Shown: positions 7,715 through 16,812 of the stretch, piece after piece | How positions within the stretch are numbered: the first letter of the stretch is position 1 | How the letters are laid out: each line of letters begins with the position of its first letter | Assembly (NCBI GenBank): GCA_036721855.1 | Contig: DAIMKF010000019.1 | Location: forward strand, 1 to 33,694 | Source: JAHDNZ01 sp036721855 | Lineage (GTDB): Bacteria; Bacillota; DTU065 | Reading direction: 5' to 3' | Length of the DNA: 33,694 nt | Position numbers and translations under genes: made by a program | Notes under the pieces: model-generated | What the model saw: the letters and a program-made list of their open reading frames with translations, nothing else | Database searches by the model: none | What the model was told of the DNA's origin: nothing

Positions 7715-9175
7715 ATGGTGTATGCGCTAAGAGCCGCAACAACAGCCAAAGATTGTTCTAAAGAAGCAGTCAGAGAGGCTATTTTAGAATTATGGGATGT
7801 TTTTATAAAGCGTAACAACTACAGACAGGAAGATATAATCAGTGTAATCTGTTCTGCTACAGACGATCTCAACTTATGTTATCCGGCGGGATTTATTAGA
7901 AAAGCCGGATTCAGTCAGGTTGCCTTGTTAGATGTTTGCCAGCTAAAAGTCAAAGACGAACTTCCCCGATGTCTCAGGCTTTTAATTCAAACAACAAAGC
8001 CGGGGCAGAACATTTATCTTCGAGAAGCTAAAAAACTTAGGCCGGAATGGGGTCAAGAAGAGCTAAAAATCGGGAGTGAAAAAATCAAAGCGAGAGAAGC
8101 GCTAACTAAAATAAAACCTTATGTACCCGGAAAACCCATTGAAGAGGTTAAACGTGAACTAGGTATAACTGAAGTTGTTAAACTAGCTTCCAACGAAAAC
8201 CCTTATGGACCTTCACAACTGGCAGTTAAGGCCATGGCGGAAGTTTTAGATAAGGTGTCGTTGTATCCGGATGGGAGAAGTTATTTATTAAAGCAGGCTT
8301 TAGCCAAAGAATTAGATTTAACCGCAGAAGAGATAATTGTAGGTAACGGTTCGGACGAGATAATAAAACTTATAAGTGAAACCTATCTTAATCCGGGCGA
8401 TAATATAATTCAAGCCGAGACTACCTTTAGCGAATATGAGTTTGGAGCTCTTTTGATGGGAGCGGAGGTTAAAAAAGTACCTTTGAAAAGCTTTACCCAT
8501 GATCTCGGAAGCATGAAAAAGGCGATTGATCAAAATACTAAGTTGGTTTATATCTGCAATCCCAACAATCCTACCGGAACTATGGTCACCAAAGCCGAAT
8601 TAAGTAACTTTTTAAAAGAAATACCCCGAGGGGTTGTAGTCATTTTAGATGAAGCTTATATTGAGTATGTAGAAAAAGATAATTATTTCAACTCTCTGCA
8701 ACTAATAAAAGATTACCCTGTGATTGTTTTGCGGACTTTTTCCAAAATCCACGGCCTAGCCGGTCTTAGAGTAGGTTATGGTCTGGCCAAAAGAGAGCTT
8801 ATCTTAGCCCTTGAAAAGACAAAAGAACCTTTTAATGTAAATCTCTTGGGGCAAATAGCCGCCGGAGCCGCGCTTTTAGATCACAAACACCAAAAGTTGT
8901 CTTTTGCTAATAATCTCAAGGCTAAAACATGCTTTTACAAGGAGTGTAAAAAGCGTAGGATTGAATATATAAAAAGCCAAACTAACTTTGTGCTTATTAA
9001 AGTTAAGGCTGCAGACCACATCTTTAACGAACTTTTGCAAAAAGGGGTTATTATACGCAGCGGCAGTTCTTTTGGTTTATCTGAATTCATCAGAGTAACT
9101 CTAGGCACTGAAAATCAAATGGCAAAATTCTGGCAAGCTATGGATGAGATAGGATTTGGGGGTAATAAACAATGA
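7715..9175 (+). CDS. Fusion of AroH-type chorismate mutase and HisC-type aminotransferase
   Basis: Residues 1-112 form an AroH-class chorismate mutase (chorismate to prephenate): LRAATT, SATDDLNLCYPAGFIRKAGF, LPRCLR and YLREAKKLRPEW. Relative to Bacillus AroH, Arg7, Arg63, Arg90 and Tyr108 correspond to R6, R62, R88 and Y101 here. The catalytic Glu78 position is Gln76 and Cys75 is Asp73. After a short charged linker, residues about 123-486 form a complete class I PLP aminotransferase of the HisC group: LASNENPYGPS, NPNNPTG (282-288), DEAYIEY and the PLP Lys344 in TFSKIHGLAGLRVGYG. The second half could act on histidinol phosphate, aromatic keto acids or prephenate; its place before aroF and tyrA suggests aromatic substrates. 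The ATG follows GGGAGGG, and the stop overlaps aroF by four bases. Confidence 0.9.
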   Translation: MVYALRAATTAKDCSKEAVREAILELWDVFIKRNNYRQEDIISVICSATDDLNLCYPAGFIRKAGFSQVALLDVCQLKVKDELPRCLRLLIQTTKPGQNIYLREAKKLRPEWGQEELKIGSEKIKAREALTKIKPYVPGKPIEEVKRELGITEVVKLASNENPYGPSQLAVKAMAEVLDKVSLYPDGRSYLLKQALAKELDLTAEEIIVGNGSDEIIKLISETYLNPGDNIIQAETTFSEYEFGALLMGAEVKKVPLKSFTHDLGSMKKAIDQNTKLVYICNPNNPTGTMVTKAELSNFLKEIPRGVVVILDEAYIEYVEKDNYFNSLQLIKDYPVIVLRTFSKIHGLAGLRVGYGLAKRELILALEKTKEPFNVNLLGQIAAGAALLDHKHQKLSFANNLKAKTCFYKECKKRRIEYIKSQTNFVLIKVKAADHIFNELLQKGVIIRSGSSFGLSEFIRVTLGTENQMAKFWQAMDEIGFGGNKQ

Positions 9176-10182
9176 TTATTGTTATGAAGGGTAAAGCCAA
9201 TAAATCTGAAGTCGATGCTGTCCGGATACGTTTGGAGGAACTAGGATTTGGCACTCACCTTTCCGAAGGTGTCGAAAGAACAATTATCGGTGCTGTGGGT
9301 AATCGCGATGCTTTACTAGCAGCAAATATCGAAGCTTTACCGGGAGTAGAACGAATTGTGCCTATTCGTTCTCCTTATAAACTTGGGGGCAAAGAGTTTC
9401 ATCCCGAGCCTTCGGTTATTGATGTTCATGGCATAAAATTTGGCGGAGGCCATTTTAGCGTAATTGCAGGGCCTTGTGCCGTTGAAAACAGAGAGCAGCT
9501 CTTTCAAGCAGCCAAGGCTGTTAAAAAAGCAGGTGCAGGTCTTTTAAGAGGCGGTGCATTTAAACCCCGTACCTCGCCCTATTCATTTCAAGGTCTGGAA
9601 GAAGAAGGTTTAAAGATTCTTAAAGATGCGGCTAAAGCCACGGGCCTTGGAATTGTTACCGAGGTAGTCAATCCCAGAGATGTAGAATTGGTAGCCCAGT
9701 ATGCTGATATGCTGCAAATTGGAGCCAGAAACATGCAAAATTTTATTTTGCTTAAGGAAGTTGGCAAAGTAAACAAACCCATTTTACTAAAAAGAGGTCT
9801 TTCAGCCACTATTTCTGAGTGGTTAATGGCGGCTGAATATGTTATGAGTGAAGGCAATCTTGAGGTTGTACTTTGCGAAAGGGGTATTCGCACCTTTGAA
9901 ACCGCAACCCGCAATACACTTGATATTAGTGCCGTACCCGTAGTTAAACAACTTTCCCATCTGCCAATAATAGTGGATCCCAGCCATAGCGGTGGGCATA
10001 GAGAGTATGTAAGACCATTGTCACTGGCCGCAGTTGCAGCCGGAGCAGATGGTCTGATTATCGAGGTTCATCCCGAGCCTGAAAAAGCTCTTTCCGATGG
10101 TCCTCAATCATTACCACCAGAAGAATTCCAAAGTCTATTAACTGAAATTGAAGCCTTAAAAAGGATCTTTAAACTACTATGA
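9172..10182 (+). CDS. aroF: 3-Deoxy-7-phosphoheptulonate synthase (DAHP synthase, type I-beta)
   Basis: The enzyme condenses phosphoenolpyruvate and erythrose 4-phosphate to DAHP, the first step of the shikimate pathway. Residues 1-70 are a ferredoxin-like regulatory domain (MIIVMKGKANKSEVDAV), as in Thermotoga-type enzymes, where it binds aromatic amino acids. The TIM barrel follows, with VIAGPCAVENREQ, GGAFKPRTSPYSFQGL, KRGLSATISEW and the metal and phosphate site DPSHSGGHR. The length of 336 is normal. Its ATGA overlap with the preceding fusion gene and with tyrA shows an operon. Feedback control by Phe or Tyr through the N-terminal domain is likely by homology. Confidence 0.95.
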   Translation: MIIVMKGKANKSEVDAVRIRLEELGFGTHLSEGVERTIIGAVGNRDALLAANIEALPGVERIVPIRSPYKLGGKEFHPEPSVIDVHGIKFGGGHFSVIAGPCAVENREQLFQAAKAVKKAGAGLLRGGAFKPRTSPYSFQGLEEEGLKILKDAAKATGLGIVTEVVNPRDVELVAQYADMLQIGARNMQNFILLKEVGKVNKPILLKRGLSATISEWLMAAEYVMSEGNLEVVLCERGIRTFETATRNTLDISAVPVVKQLSHLPIIVDPSHSGGHREYVRPLSLAAVAAGADGLIIEVHPEPEKALSDGPQSLPPEEFQSLLTEIEALKRIFKLL

Positions 10183-11213
10183 GCGTAGGCGTGGTAGGTC
10201 TGGGGTTGATTGGTGGTAGCATTGCTCTTGGCCTGCAAGAAAAGGCGGAAGTTATCGGTGTTGATTTAAATCCCACGACTTTAGAAATTGCTCAAAAAAG
10301 AGGGATCTGTACCAGAGTCAGTTCAGATTTAGAAATTCTTCGCGATACAGATGTGGTTTTTGTGGCAGCTCCTCTCAACGCTGTGGTTTCTATAGTGAAA
10401 AAACTCAGTGCATATACTTGTGTTATTGCTGATGTAGGCAGCTTAAAAATGGAGTTAGCTGCTTCTTTAGAGACTATTCCCAATTACCTTGGTACCCATC
10501 CCATGGCCGGCCGAGAAAAGGGAGGAATTAATTCTTCCGACGGGGCACTTTTTGAAAATGCACTTTGGGTTGTAGATTGTACTAGACCTGTTGATTTAAT
10601 AAAAAGAGTTACACCTTATATCGAAGCCCTGGGAGCGTATACCTTTTTACTCGACCCGGTAACTCATGACCGTATGGTCGCTGCAGTATCTCATCTACCT
10701 CATCTTGTGGCTGTCGCTCTAACTATTGCGGCTGCCAGGTGTTCTCTGCAAGACGATCGCTATTTTCTTATGGCAGCTAGCGGTTTTCGTGACACCACCA
10801 GAATCGCCAGTGGCGATCCCTATCTTTGGCAACAGATTCTCTCTCAAAGTCCTTTCCTAAAAGAGGCTGCCTTAGAATTTTCCCACGTATTTAATGAACT
10901 AATTCAGGCTGATGATTTAACCGACTATCTCTCTGAAGCAAAGTTAATACGTGAAAAACTACCGCACATGGGTAAAGGTGTGGTGGGAGAGGTCTTCTCT
11001 TTGGTTATAGCAATCCAAGACAGACCGGGAGCCATAGGTGAGGTCACCTCTCTTTTAGCCAGAGAGCATATCAATATTAAAGAGATTGAGATTATTAGGC
11101 AAAGGGAAGGAGAAACCGGACCTTTGCGGCTTGGTTTTGAATCGAGTCAAAAAGCTGTAGCCGCTTTTAAGCTGCTGCAAGAATTTGGTTATACATTAGA
11201 GGCGAGGTGGTAG
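10179..11213 (+). CDS. tyrA: Prephenate dehydrogenase with C-terminal ACT domain
   Basis: TyrA oxidises prephenate to 4-hydroxyphenylpyruvate, or arogenate to tyrosine, using NAD(P)+. The 344 residues begin with the Rossmann motif GLGLIGGSIA. The catalytic-domain features GTHPMAGREKGG and VSHLPHLVAVAL follow. A C-terminal ACT domain (about 272-344, IQDRPGAIGEVTSLL) would bind tyrosine for feedback. With an aminotransferase in the same operon either tyrosine route is possible. The ATG overlaps the aroF stop (ATGA). Confidence 0.94.
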   Translation: MSVGVVGLGLIGGSIALGLQEKAEVIGVDLNPTTLEIAQKRGICTRVSSDLEILRDTDVVFVAAPLNAVVSIVKKLSAYTCVIADVGSLKMELAASLETIPNYLGTHPMAGREKGGINSSDGALFENALWVVDCTRPVDLIKRVTPYIEALGAYTFLLDPVTHDRMVAAVSHLPHLVAVALTIAAARCSLQDDRYFLMAASGFRDTTRIASGDPYLWQQILSQSPFLKEAALEFSHVFNELIQADDLTDYLSEAKLIREKLPHMGKGVVGEVFSLVIAIQDRPGAIGEVTSLLAREHINIKEIEIIRQREGETGPLRLGFESSQKAVAAFKLLQEFGYTLEARW

Positions 11214-11215
11214 AG

Positions 11216-12511
11216 GTGAATCTGTTTCTTAAGATGCCGCAAAAACCTCTTAAGGGAAAGATTAGACCCGAAAGTGACAAGTCCATTTCCCAAAGGCTGA
11301 TTCTCTTTTCCCTACTAACTGAAGAAGAATGCATCTTTGAAAAGATAAGTTTAGCTAGCGATCCTCTTACAACCCTAGAGGCAGCCAAAAAGTTAGGACT
11401 TATAGTTCGCAAAGAAGAAGACACCCTTATTACCCAAGGTCCTGGCTTTTACAATCTTAAAGAACCAAACCAGCCCATCTATTGTGGAAATTCAGGTACT
11501 CTAATGCGATTTTTAATGGGGCTTTTGGCGCCAAGCAAGCTCTTTGCTGTATTAACCGGAGATGAATCTTTAACCAAAAGACCGATGGAAAGAATTGCCA
11601 AGCCCCTTAGACTGATGGGGGCCAATATTTACCAGCACTCAAATGGCAAAGCACCGCTGGCAATTATAGGTTCTAAGTTAAAAGGTATTGATTACATTTT
11701 GCCTATTGCTTCAGCTCAGTTAAAATCAGCCATTATTTTAGCTGCTTTGCACAGTGAGGGAACAACTACCATAACTGAAAAAATACCTACCAGAGATCAT
11801 ACCGAAAGACTCTTAAAAGCTATGGGTTCAAAGATAACTTCAAGTGATTCTACAATTACAATTAAGCCACAGGGAAAGATTCATGGCCTTCAAGTCAGAG
11901 TTGGAGGAGATTTTTCAGCCGCAGCATTTTTTATCGGAGCAGGTCTTTTGGTTAGAGACAGCGAAATACTTTTAGAAGAAATTAACTTAAATCCAACCAG
12001 AGCCGGCCTTTTGGGAGTTCTAAATAGAATGGGAGCTAAAATAACTTTAGAAGAACAAGCTTCAGTTGAGCCCTTTGGGAATCTTTTTATTAAAAGTCAA
12101 GAGTTGAAAAAAACAGAAGTAAACCCACGTGAGGTTCCAAGTTTAATCGATGAAATACCACTTTTGGCAGTTTTAGCGGCAGCCTCTAAATCACAAACTA
12201 TTATAAGAGGTGTAAAAGAGCTCAAAGTTAAAGAGTCTGATCGCCTAGAAGGTATTATTAAATTGCTTACTCTTTTAGGTCGCCATGCTTATACCGATGG
12301 CAATGATCTTTACATCTCGGGCGAGACAGGAGTCTTTAACGGGGGATTTTATGATCCTAAAAAAGACCATCGCCTGGCTATGGCAGCTGCCATTGCAGCC
12401 TTGAATTCACCAACTGGTATTATTATTAAAGATGCTGAGTGTGCCAAAGTCTCGCAACCAAATTTTTACAACGAACTTATTAAATTAGGTGTTTTGGTTG
12501 AAGAAGCTTAA
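11216..12511 (+). CDS. aroA: 3-Phosphoshikimate 1-carboxyvinyltransferase (EPSP synthase)
   Basis: AroA transfers enolpyruvate from PEP to shikimate 3-phosphate, the sixth shikimate step. Recognisable elements are the N-terminal substrate Lys in IRPESDKSISQR, GNSGTLMRFLMGLLA, TGDESLTKRPM, the IPTRDHTERLL segment, the Asp-containing LIDEIPLLAVLAA and the C-terminal KKDHRLAMAAAIAAL. The length of 431 is normal. GTG 11216 is preceded by GAGGTGG at short but acceptable spacing; GTG 11207 is an alternative overlapping the tyrA stop. Its position before cmk and an S1 gene matches the aroA-cmk-rpsA order known in distant bacteria. Confidence 0.95.
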   Translation: MNLFLKMPQKPLKGKIRPESDKSISQRLILFSLLTEEECIFEKISLASDPLTTLEAAKKLGLIVRKEEDTLITQGPGFYNLKEPNQPIYCGNSGTLMRFLMGLLAPSKLFAVLTGDESLTKRPMERIAKPLRLMGANIYQHSNGKAPLAIIGSKLKGIDYILPIASAQLKSAIILAALHSEGTTTITEKIPTRDHTERLLKAMGSKITSSDSTITIKPQGKIHGLQVRVGGDFSAAAFFIGAGLLVRDSEILLEEINLNPTRAGLLGVLNRMGAKITLEEQASVEPFGNLFIKSQELKKTEVNPREVPSLIDEIPLLAVLAAASKSQTIIRGVKELKVKESDRLEGIIKLLTLLGRHAYTDGNDLYISGETGVFNGGFYDPKKDHRLAMAAAIAALNSPTGIIIKDAECAKVSQPNFYNELIKLGVLVEEA

Positions 12512-12542
12512 CAATGAGCTTACCTTTTCGGGAGTGATAAAA

Positions 12543-13196
12543 ATGAAGCTGCCAGTTATTACCATAGACGGACCGGCGGGAGCCGGCAAAAGCACTGTAG
12601 CCAAGGAGGTAGCCAAAATACTGGGTTTAACCTATCTTGACACGGGAGCTATGTACAGAGCCCTTACTTTATTGGCTCTTAATAGTAATGTAGCTACCGA
12701 TGATGAAAATGCTCTTTACCAACTAGCTCTAGAAACCTCAATTGAGCTCAAAGAGAATAATGTGTATTTAAATGGCGAGGATATAACCAAAGAGATTCGC
12801 TCTCCCGAGGTTTCAGCACAAGTCTCTTATGTAGCAAAACAGCCCTTAATCAGAGAAATTATGACCAAATGGCAAAGAGAACTGGGCAAAGAAGGTGGAA
12901 TAGTTTTAGATGGCAGAGATATGGGTAGTGTAGTTTATCCCGAAGCCGATTTAAAGATCTTTCTGACGGCTAGTGTCGAAGAAAGAGTTAAACGCCGTCT
13001 GCTGGAACTTAACCAAAAAGGTATTAAAATTGAATATGATAAGCTTAAGCAAAATATTATCGAACGTGATAAAATAGATACAGAGCGTGAAGTTGCGCCG
13101 CTTAAGGTCCCTGAAGGGGCGCATATTATAGATAGTACAGGACTATCTATTGATGAAGTTGTGCAGGAAATTGTGAGCAAATGTAGAAAAGAATAG
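12543..13196 (+). CDS. cmk: Cytidylate kinase
   Basis: Cmk phosphorylates CMP and dCMP with ATP. The 217-residue protein has the P-loop IDGPAGAGKST (8-18), LTYLDTGAMYRALT, LDGRDMGSVVYPEADLKIFL and the lid-region RRLLELNQKG. The ATG lies eight bases after GGGAG. The frame is open further upstream, but that extension overlaps the end of aroA and has no support. The gene follows aroA after 31 bases and precedes plsC by 10. Confidence 0.95.
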   Translation: MKLPVITIDGPAGAGKSTVAKEVAKILGLTYLDTGAMYRALTLLALNSNVATDDENALYQLALETSIELKENNVYLNGEDITKEIRSPEVSAQVSYVAKQPLIREIMTKWQRELGKEGGIVLDGRDMGSVVYPEADLKIFLTASVEERVKRRLLELNQKGIKIEYDKLKQNIIERDKIDTEREVAPLKVPEGAHIIDSTGLSIDEVVQEIVSKCRKE

Positions 13197-13206
13197 GGGA
13201 CATATT

Positions 13207-13827
13207 ATGTATTATTCAATTATTAAGGCTATAGCAACATTTATTTTTAAGCTTTTTGGCAAAATGAAAGTTGATGACCAGATAACTCTTTCCGAAGGTG
13301 GAGTGATCTTGGCAGGTAATCATATCAGTAATCTTGACCCACCGGTCCTTGCCTGCGCATCGAAAAGACCGGTTTATTTTCTGGCCAAAAAGGAATTATT
13401 TGATAATGTTTTGGCTAATTGGTTTTTGCGCAGTATAAAAGCATATCCTCTAGATAGAGACAAAGGTGATATAGCAGCAATTAAGCAGGCCTTAAGGATT
13501 CTAAAATCAGGCCAGGTCTTGGGTATTTTTCCCGAGGGAACTCGCTCTAAAGATGGAAAGATACAAGAGCCCAGAAACGGAGCGGCATTTTTGGCGATGC
13601 AGGCCGAAGTTCCCATTGTGCCGGTGGCCATATCTGGTACCAATGCCGGGTTTAGGGGCTTGTTTATCGGCAAAACGAGGATTTTAGTAAAATTTGGGCA
13701 ACCTATCTCTGTAGAAGAAATTGATAAAATAAAAAACCAAAATAATTTAGATAAACATCAGAAATTGGCTATGATCAGTAATGAGATCATAAAGAGGATC
13801 GCTTTATCTTTAGAGGAGTGTCAGTGA
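13207..13827 (+). CDS. plsC: 1-Acyl-sn-glycerol-3-phosphate acyltransferase
   Basis: PlsC adds the second acyl chain to lysophosphatidic acid, giving phosphatidic acid at the membrane. The 206-residue protein has the catalytic NHISNLD motif (H39 and D44) and the glycerol-phosphate site FPEGTRS (108-114), with a hydrophobic N-terminus for membrane attachment. The length fits bacterial PlsC. It lies 10 bases after cmk and 4 bases before the IspH-S1 gene, so it belongs to the same operon. The cmk-plsC-ispH/rpsA order is common in Clostridia. Confidence 0.94.
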   Translation: MYYSIIKAIATFIFKLFGKMKVDDQITLSEGGVILAGNHISNLDPPVLACASKRPVYFLAKKELFDNVLANWFLRSIKAYPLDRDKGDIAAIKQALRILKSGQVLGIFPEGTRSKDGKIQEPRNGAAFLAMQAEVPIVPVAISGTNAGFRGLFIGKTRILVKFGQPISVEEIDKIKNQNNLDKHQKLAMISNEIIKRIALSLEECQ

Positions 13828-13831
13828 AGGT

Positions 13832-15925
13832 ATGAAGCTAAAAGTAGCAGAGCATGCCGGTTTTTGCTTTGGTGTGGAAAAAGCACTAAATGAAGCTAAA
13901 GCTGCACTGCAAAAGGCACCACCAAATTCTGTTTATACAATAGGCCCACTGATTCACAATCCTCAGGTTATCGCACAATTAACCGCAAATGGTGCTAAAA
14001 TTATTAATAGCCCTGATGAGGTTGTAGATGGTACTATTCTAATCAGATCTCATGGAGTAGATCCGCAAATAATTAAAAAGGCCAAAGAAAAAGGTCTTAA
14101 TGTAATTGATGCCACATGTCCTTATGTCAAAAGAGTTCATGAATTAGCGAAGTGTCTTTTGGGAAATGGTTATCTAGTAGTAATCGTAGGAGAAAAAGAT
14201 CATCCGGAAGTTCAAGGTATACTTGGAGCCATTAACAACCAGGGTTTGGTTGCTTATAGTTCTAAAGATCTTGAAGGTAAGAGGTTTGACAAAGTAGGCG
14301 TGGTGGCCCAGACTACACAGTCTAAAGAAAGACTTAAAGACTGTGTAGATTATTTAGTTGATACAGCTCGGGAGATCCGGGTTTTTTCTACCATATGCCA
14401 AGCCACAGAGTTAAGACAGAAAGCTGCAGTTTTACTGGCTAAAGAAGCTGATATTATGATAATTGTGGGTGGCAAACAAAGCGGGAACACAAGACGGCTT
14501 TTTGAACTATGCCAAAAGGTGCTCCCGAGAGTGTATCATATAGAAAGGCCAGACGAGCTTGAAGCGAAGTGGTTTAATCCTACTGATACCGTAGGTATAA
14601 CTGCAGGGGCTTCCACGCCCGACTGGGTTATTGAGGGGGTTGTCGAGAGAATGAGCGAAATGGAAAATCAAGATTTAAAGGTTGAAGTACCTGTAGCTGA
14701 GGAAGCTGCAAATTCCGAAGAGAATCAAGAAGCTATGATGCAAAGCTTAGAAGAAAGCGAATTCAAAAGAGGCGAGGTTCTCACTGTAAAGGTAGTAAGT
14801 ATAGACAACGATGGTGTCTATGTAGATGTGGGCCAAAAGCAAGAAGGCTTTATTCCTTTAAGAGAACTGAGCTATCGCCATATAGATGAACCGCTTACTG
14901 TTGTAGCTATTGGTCAAGATGTTCAGGCTGTTGTGGAAAAAGTAGAAGACGAGCGGGTTATTCTTTCTAAGAAAAAAGCAGATGCTAGTAAGGCTTGGGC
15001 TACTTTGACTAAAGCCAAAGAAGAAAATGCTACCATTGTATCTCCCGTGGTAGAAAAAGTTAAGGGTGGCTTGCTTGTTGATGTAGGTGTACGTGGTTTT
15101 GTTCCGGCCTCGCATATCTCACGTCAGTTCGTTGAAGATTTGGATCAGTTTATTGGCCAAGAGATGTCTTTTAAGGTTCTGGAACTTGAGACTGAACGTA
15201 ATAACGTTGTTTTATCCCACCGTCTAGTCGAAGAAGAAGAACTGGAAAAAGCCAAGAAAACAGTTTTTGAAAACCTTGAGCCTGGTAAAATTGTAGATGG
15301 TGTTGTTAGACGCATTACTGATTTTGGTGCCTTTGTCGATATAGGATCTGGTGTGGAAGGCTTACTTCATGTCAGTGAAATGGCTTGGAGCAGAGTCGAT
15401 CATCCAAGTGATGTGGTCAAAGAAGGCGAAGAAATTAAAGTCAAGGTTTTAGGTGTAGATAAAGAGAAAGAAAGAATCTCTTTGGGAATTAAACAAACCA
15501 AATCTGATCCCTGGACCGAGATTGAAACCAAATATCACGTCGGTGATATTGTGGAAGGTACAGTCACCAGGGTAGTAGATTTCGGTTGCTTTGTAAAATT
15601 AGAAGATGGCATCGAAGGTCTTGTACACATCTCACAGCTGGCACATCATCGAGTGGCCAATGCCAGCGAGGTTGTAAAACCAGAAGATGTTGTTAAAGTA
15701 AAAGTGATCAATGTTGATGCTGAAGCTCGTCGTATCGGTCTTTCCATCCGTGAGGCTATTCCCTTTGATAAACAGCCCAAACAATTTGCGGCTAAAAAGC
15801 AAAAGGACGACAGAAGGGCTAAAGAAAACGAAGCTAACAATGAGGAAGTTTTTGGAACAACCATCGGTTCTCAATTCAGTGAGCTTGAGGATCTGAAAAA
15901 AATGCTTGAAGAAGACGATAAATAA
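13832..15925 (+). CDS. ispH: IspH-ribosomal protein S1 fusion
   Basis: Residues 1-275 are 4-hydroxy-3-methylbut-2-enyl diphosphate reductase, the last step of the MEP isoprenoid route. The [4Fe-4S] ligands are C12, C96 and C189, with the usual AGFCFGV, RSHG, DATCPYV and SGNTRRL motifs. An acidic linker (about 276-310) leads to four S1 RNA-binding repeats at about 312-381, 398-464, 484-554 and 569-640. The third and fourth repeats (ITDFGAFVDI, VVDFGCFVKL) are closest to the consensus. A charged tail completes the 697 residues. This fusion is known in Clostridia and relatives. The separate ATG (13832) lies four bases past plsC, and a terminator follows. Confidence 0.96.
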   Translation: MKLKVAEHAGFCFGVEKALNEAKAALQKAPPNSVYTIGPLIHNPQVIAQLTANGAKIINSPDEVVDGTILIRSHGVDPQIIKKAKEKGLNVIDATCPYVKRVHELAKCLLGNGYLVVIVGEKDHPEVQGILGAINNQGLVAYSSKDLEGKRFDKVGVVAQTTQSKERLKDCVDYLVDTAREIRVFSTICQATELRQKAAVLLAKEADIMIIVGGKQSGNTRRLFELCQKVLPRVYHIERPDELEAKWFNPTDTVGITAGASTPDWVIEGVVERMSEMENQDLKVEVPVAEEAANSEENQEAMMQSLEESEFKRGEVLTVKVVSIDNDGVYVDVGQKQEGFIPLRELSYRHIDEPLTVVAIGQDVQAVVEKVEDERVILSKKKADASKAWATLTKAKEENATIVSPVVEKVKGGLLVDVGVRGFVPASHISRQFVEDLDQFIGQEMSFKVLELETERNNVVLSHRLVEEEELEKAKKTVFENLEPGKIVDGVVRRITDFGAFVDIGSGVEGLLHVSEMAWSRVDHPSDVVKEGEEIKVKVLGVDKEKERISLGIKQTKSDPWTEIETKYHVGDIVEGTVTRVVDFGCFVKLEDGIEGLVHISQLAHHRVANASEVVKPEDVVKVKVINVDAEARRIGLSIREAIPFDKQPKQFAAKKQKDDRRAKENEANNEEVFGTTIGSQFSELEDLKKMLEEDDK

Positions 15926-15947
15926 CAAATATTATTTTAGATTAGGC

Positions 15948-15978
15948 AAAAAAGGCTGCGTAGGCAGCCTTTTTTTTT
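15948..15978 (+). terminator. Rho-independent terminator after ispH-rpsA
   Basis: GGCTGC (15954-15959) pairs with GCAGCC (15964-15969) around a four-base loop. A-T pairs extend the stem, and a run of nine T's ends at 15978. This is a textbook terminator closing the aromatic-to-S1 transcription unit. Confidence 0.92.
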
Positions 15979-16050
15979 GATCTCAGGAACGTTGTGGTAT
16001 AGCTCTAAGCCTAGATGGAGAATCTAAATAAGGAAAATGGAGGTGGTAGT

Positions 16051-16812
16051 ATGACAAGTATGGCAGCAGCTCTACTTGCAGTAACAGCTTTAATTGTAAT
16101 AATCCTAGGACATCGAGCCTTAGATCGAACTGGTCTTACTGATAAGCAGGCCCTTTTAGTTATTGCCGCCATTTGGGTTGGTAGCTATTTTGATATTCCC
16201 CTAGGCAGGGTTTCAGTTAATATCGGTGGATTTATCATTCCTTTAGTTTTAATAATATACCTTTTGGTTAAAGCATCGAGCAATACAGAAAGAGTAAGAG
16301 GTGTTTTAGCAATTGTAATAAGTGCTGCAGTAATTTATGGAATAAGTCAGATCTTTGATTTTGGTCCTGAATATAAAAGCTATACCTTTATCGATCCCAT
16401 GTATTTATTTGGGGCTTTGGCTGGAATAATTGCCTATATCTTAGGCCGATCAAGAAGAGCTGCTTTTATTGGAGGAATAGGCAGTATGCTACTGGTAGAA
16501 GCGGGTAGTATAATTGTGCAGCAAGTTACAGAAGGAGGGCCAGCAAATTTGGGTACGGCAGGATTTTTCACCGGTGCCCTCATTGCGGGTTTGGTAGCTA
16601 TTATTTTAGCGGAGGTTATCGGTGAAACACGTGAAATGATGCAAGGCGGACCACAAAAGGGGGATAACTACCCAACAGGTCTTAAAAAAGGCAATGCTCC
16701 CCCAGAGATAGAAGAGGCAACACATGCTTTTAGGCTAAAAAAGCCTATATTGGTTTTAGAGGTGGGAGAAGACGGCGAAGTAAGAGTCTTTTTAGAGGAG
16801 AATGCCATATGA
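16051..16812 (+). CDS. DUF1614-like integral membrane protein
   Basis: The 253-residue protein has about seven hydrophobic segments, with loops such as FDIPLGRVSVNIGGF, FIDPMYLFGALAG and LGRSRRAAFIGGIGS, and a soluble C-terminal tail rich in Glu and Lys. The VNIGG-FIIPL and GRSRRAAFI segments recall DUF1614 proteins of bacteria and archaea; the assignment is from memory. Function is unknown. I chose ATG 16051, after GGAGGTGG, over ATG 16015, which has no ribosome site. The gene overlaps spoIIP by four bases (ATGA), so a role in sporulation or in the same membrane process is a fair guess, but only a guess. Confidence 0.65.
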   Translation: MTSMAAALLAVTALIVIILGHRALDRTGLTDKQALLVIAAIWVGSYFDIPLGRVSVNIGGFIIPLVLIIYLLVKASSNTERVRGVLAIVISAAVIYGISQIFDFGPEYKSYTFIDPMYLFGALAGIIAYILGRSRRAAFIGGIGSMLLVEAGSIIVQQVTEGGPANLGTAGFFTGALIAGLVAIILAEVIGETREMMQGGPQKGDNYPTGLKKGNAPPEIEEATHAFRLKKPILVLEVGEDGEVRVFLEENAI

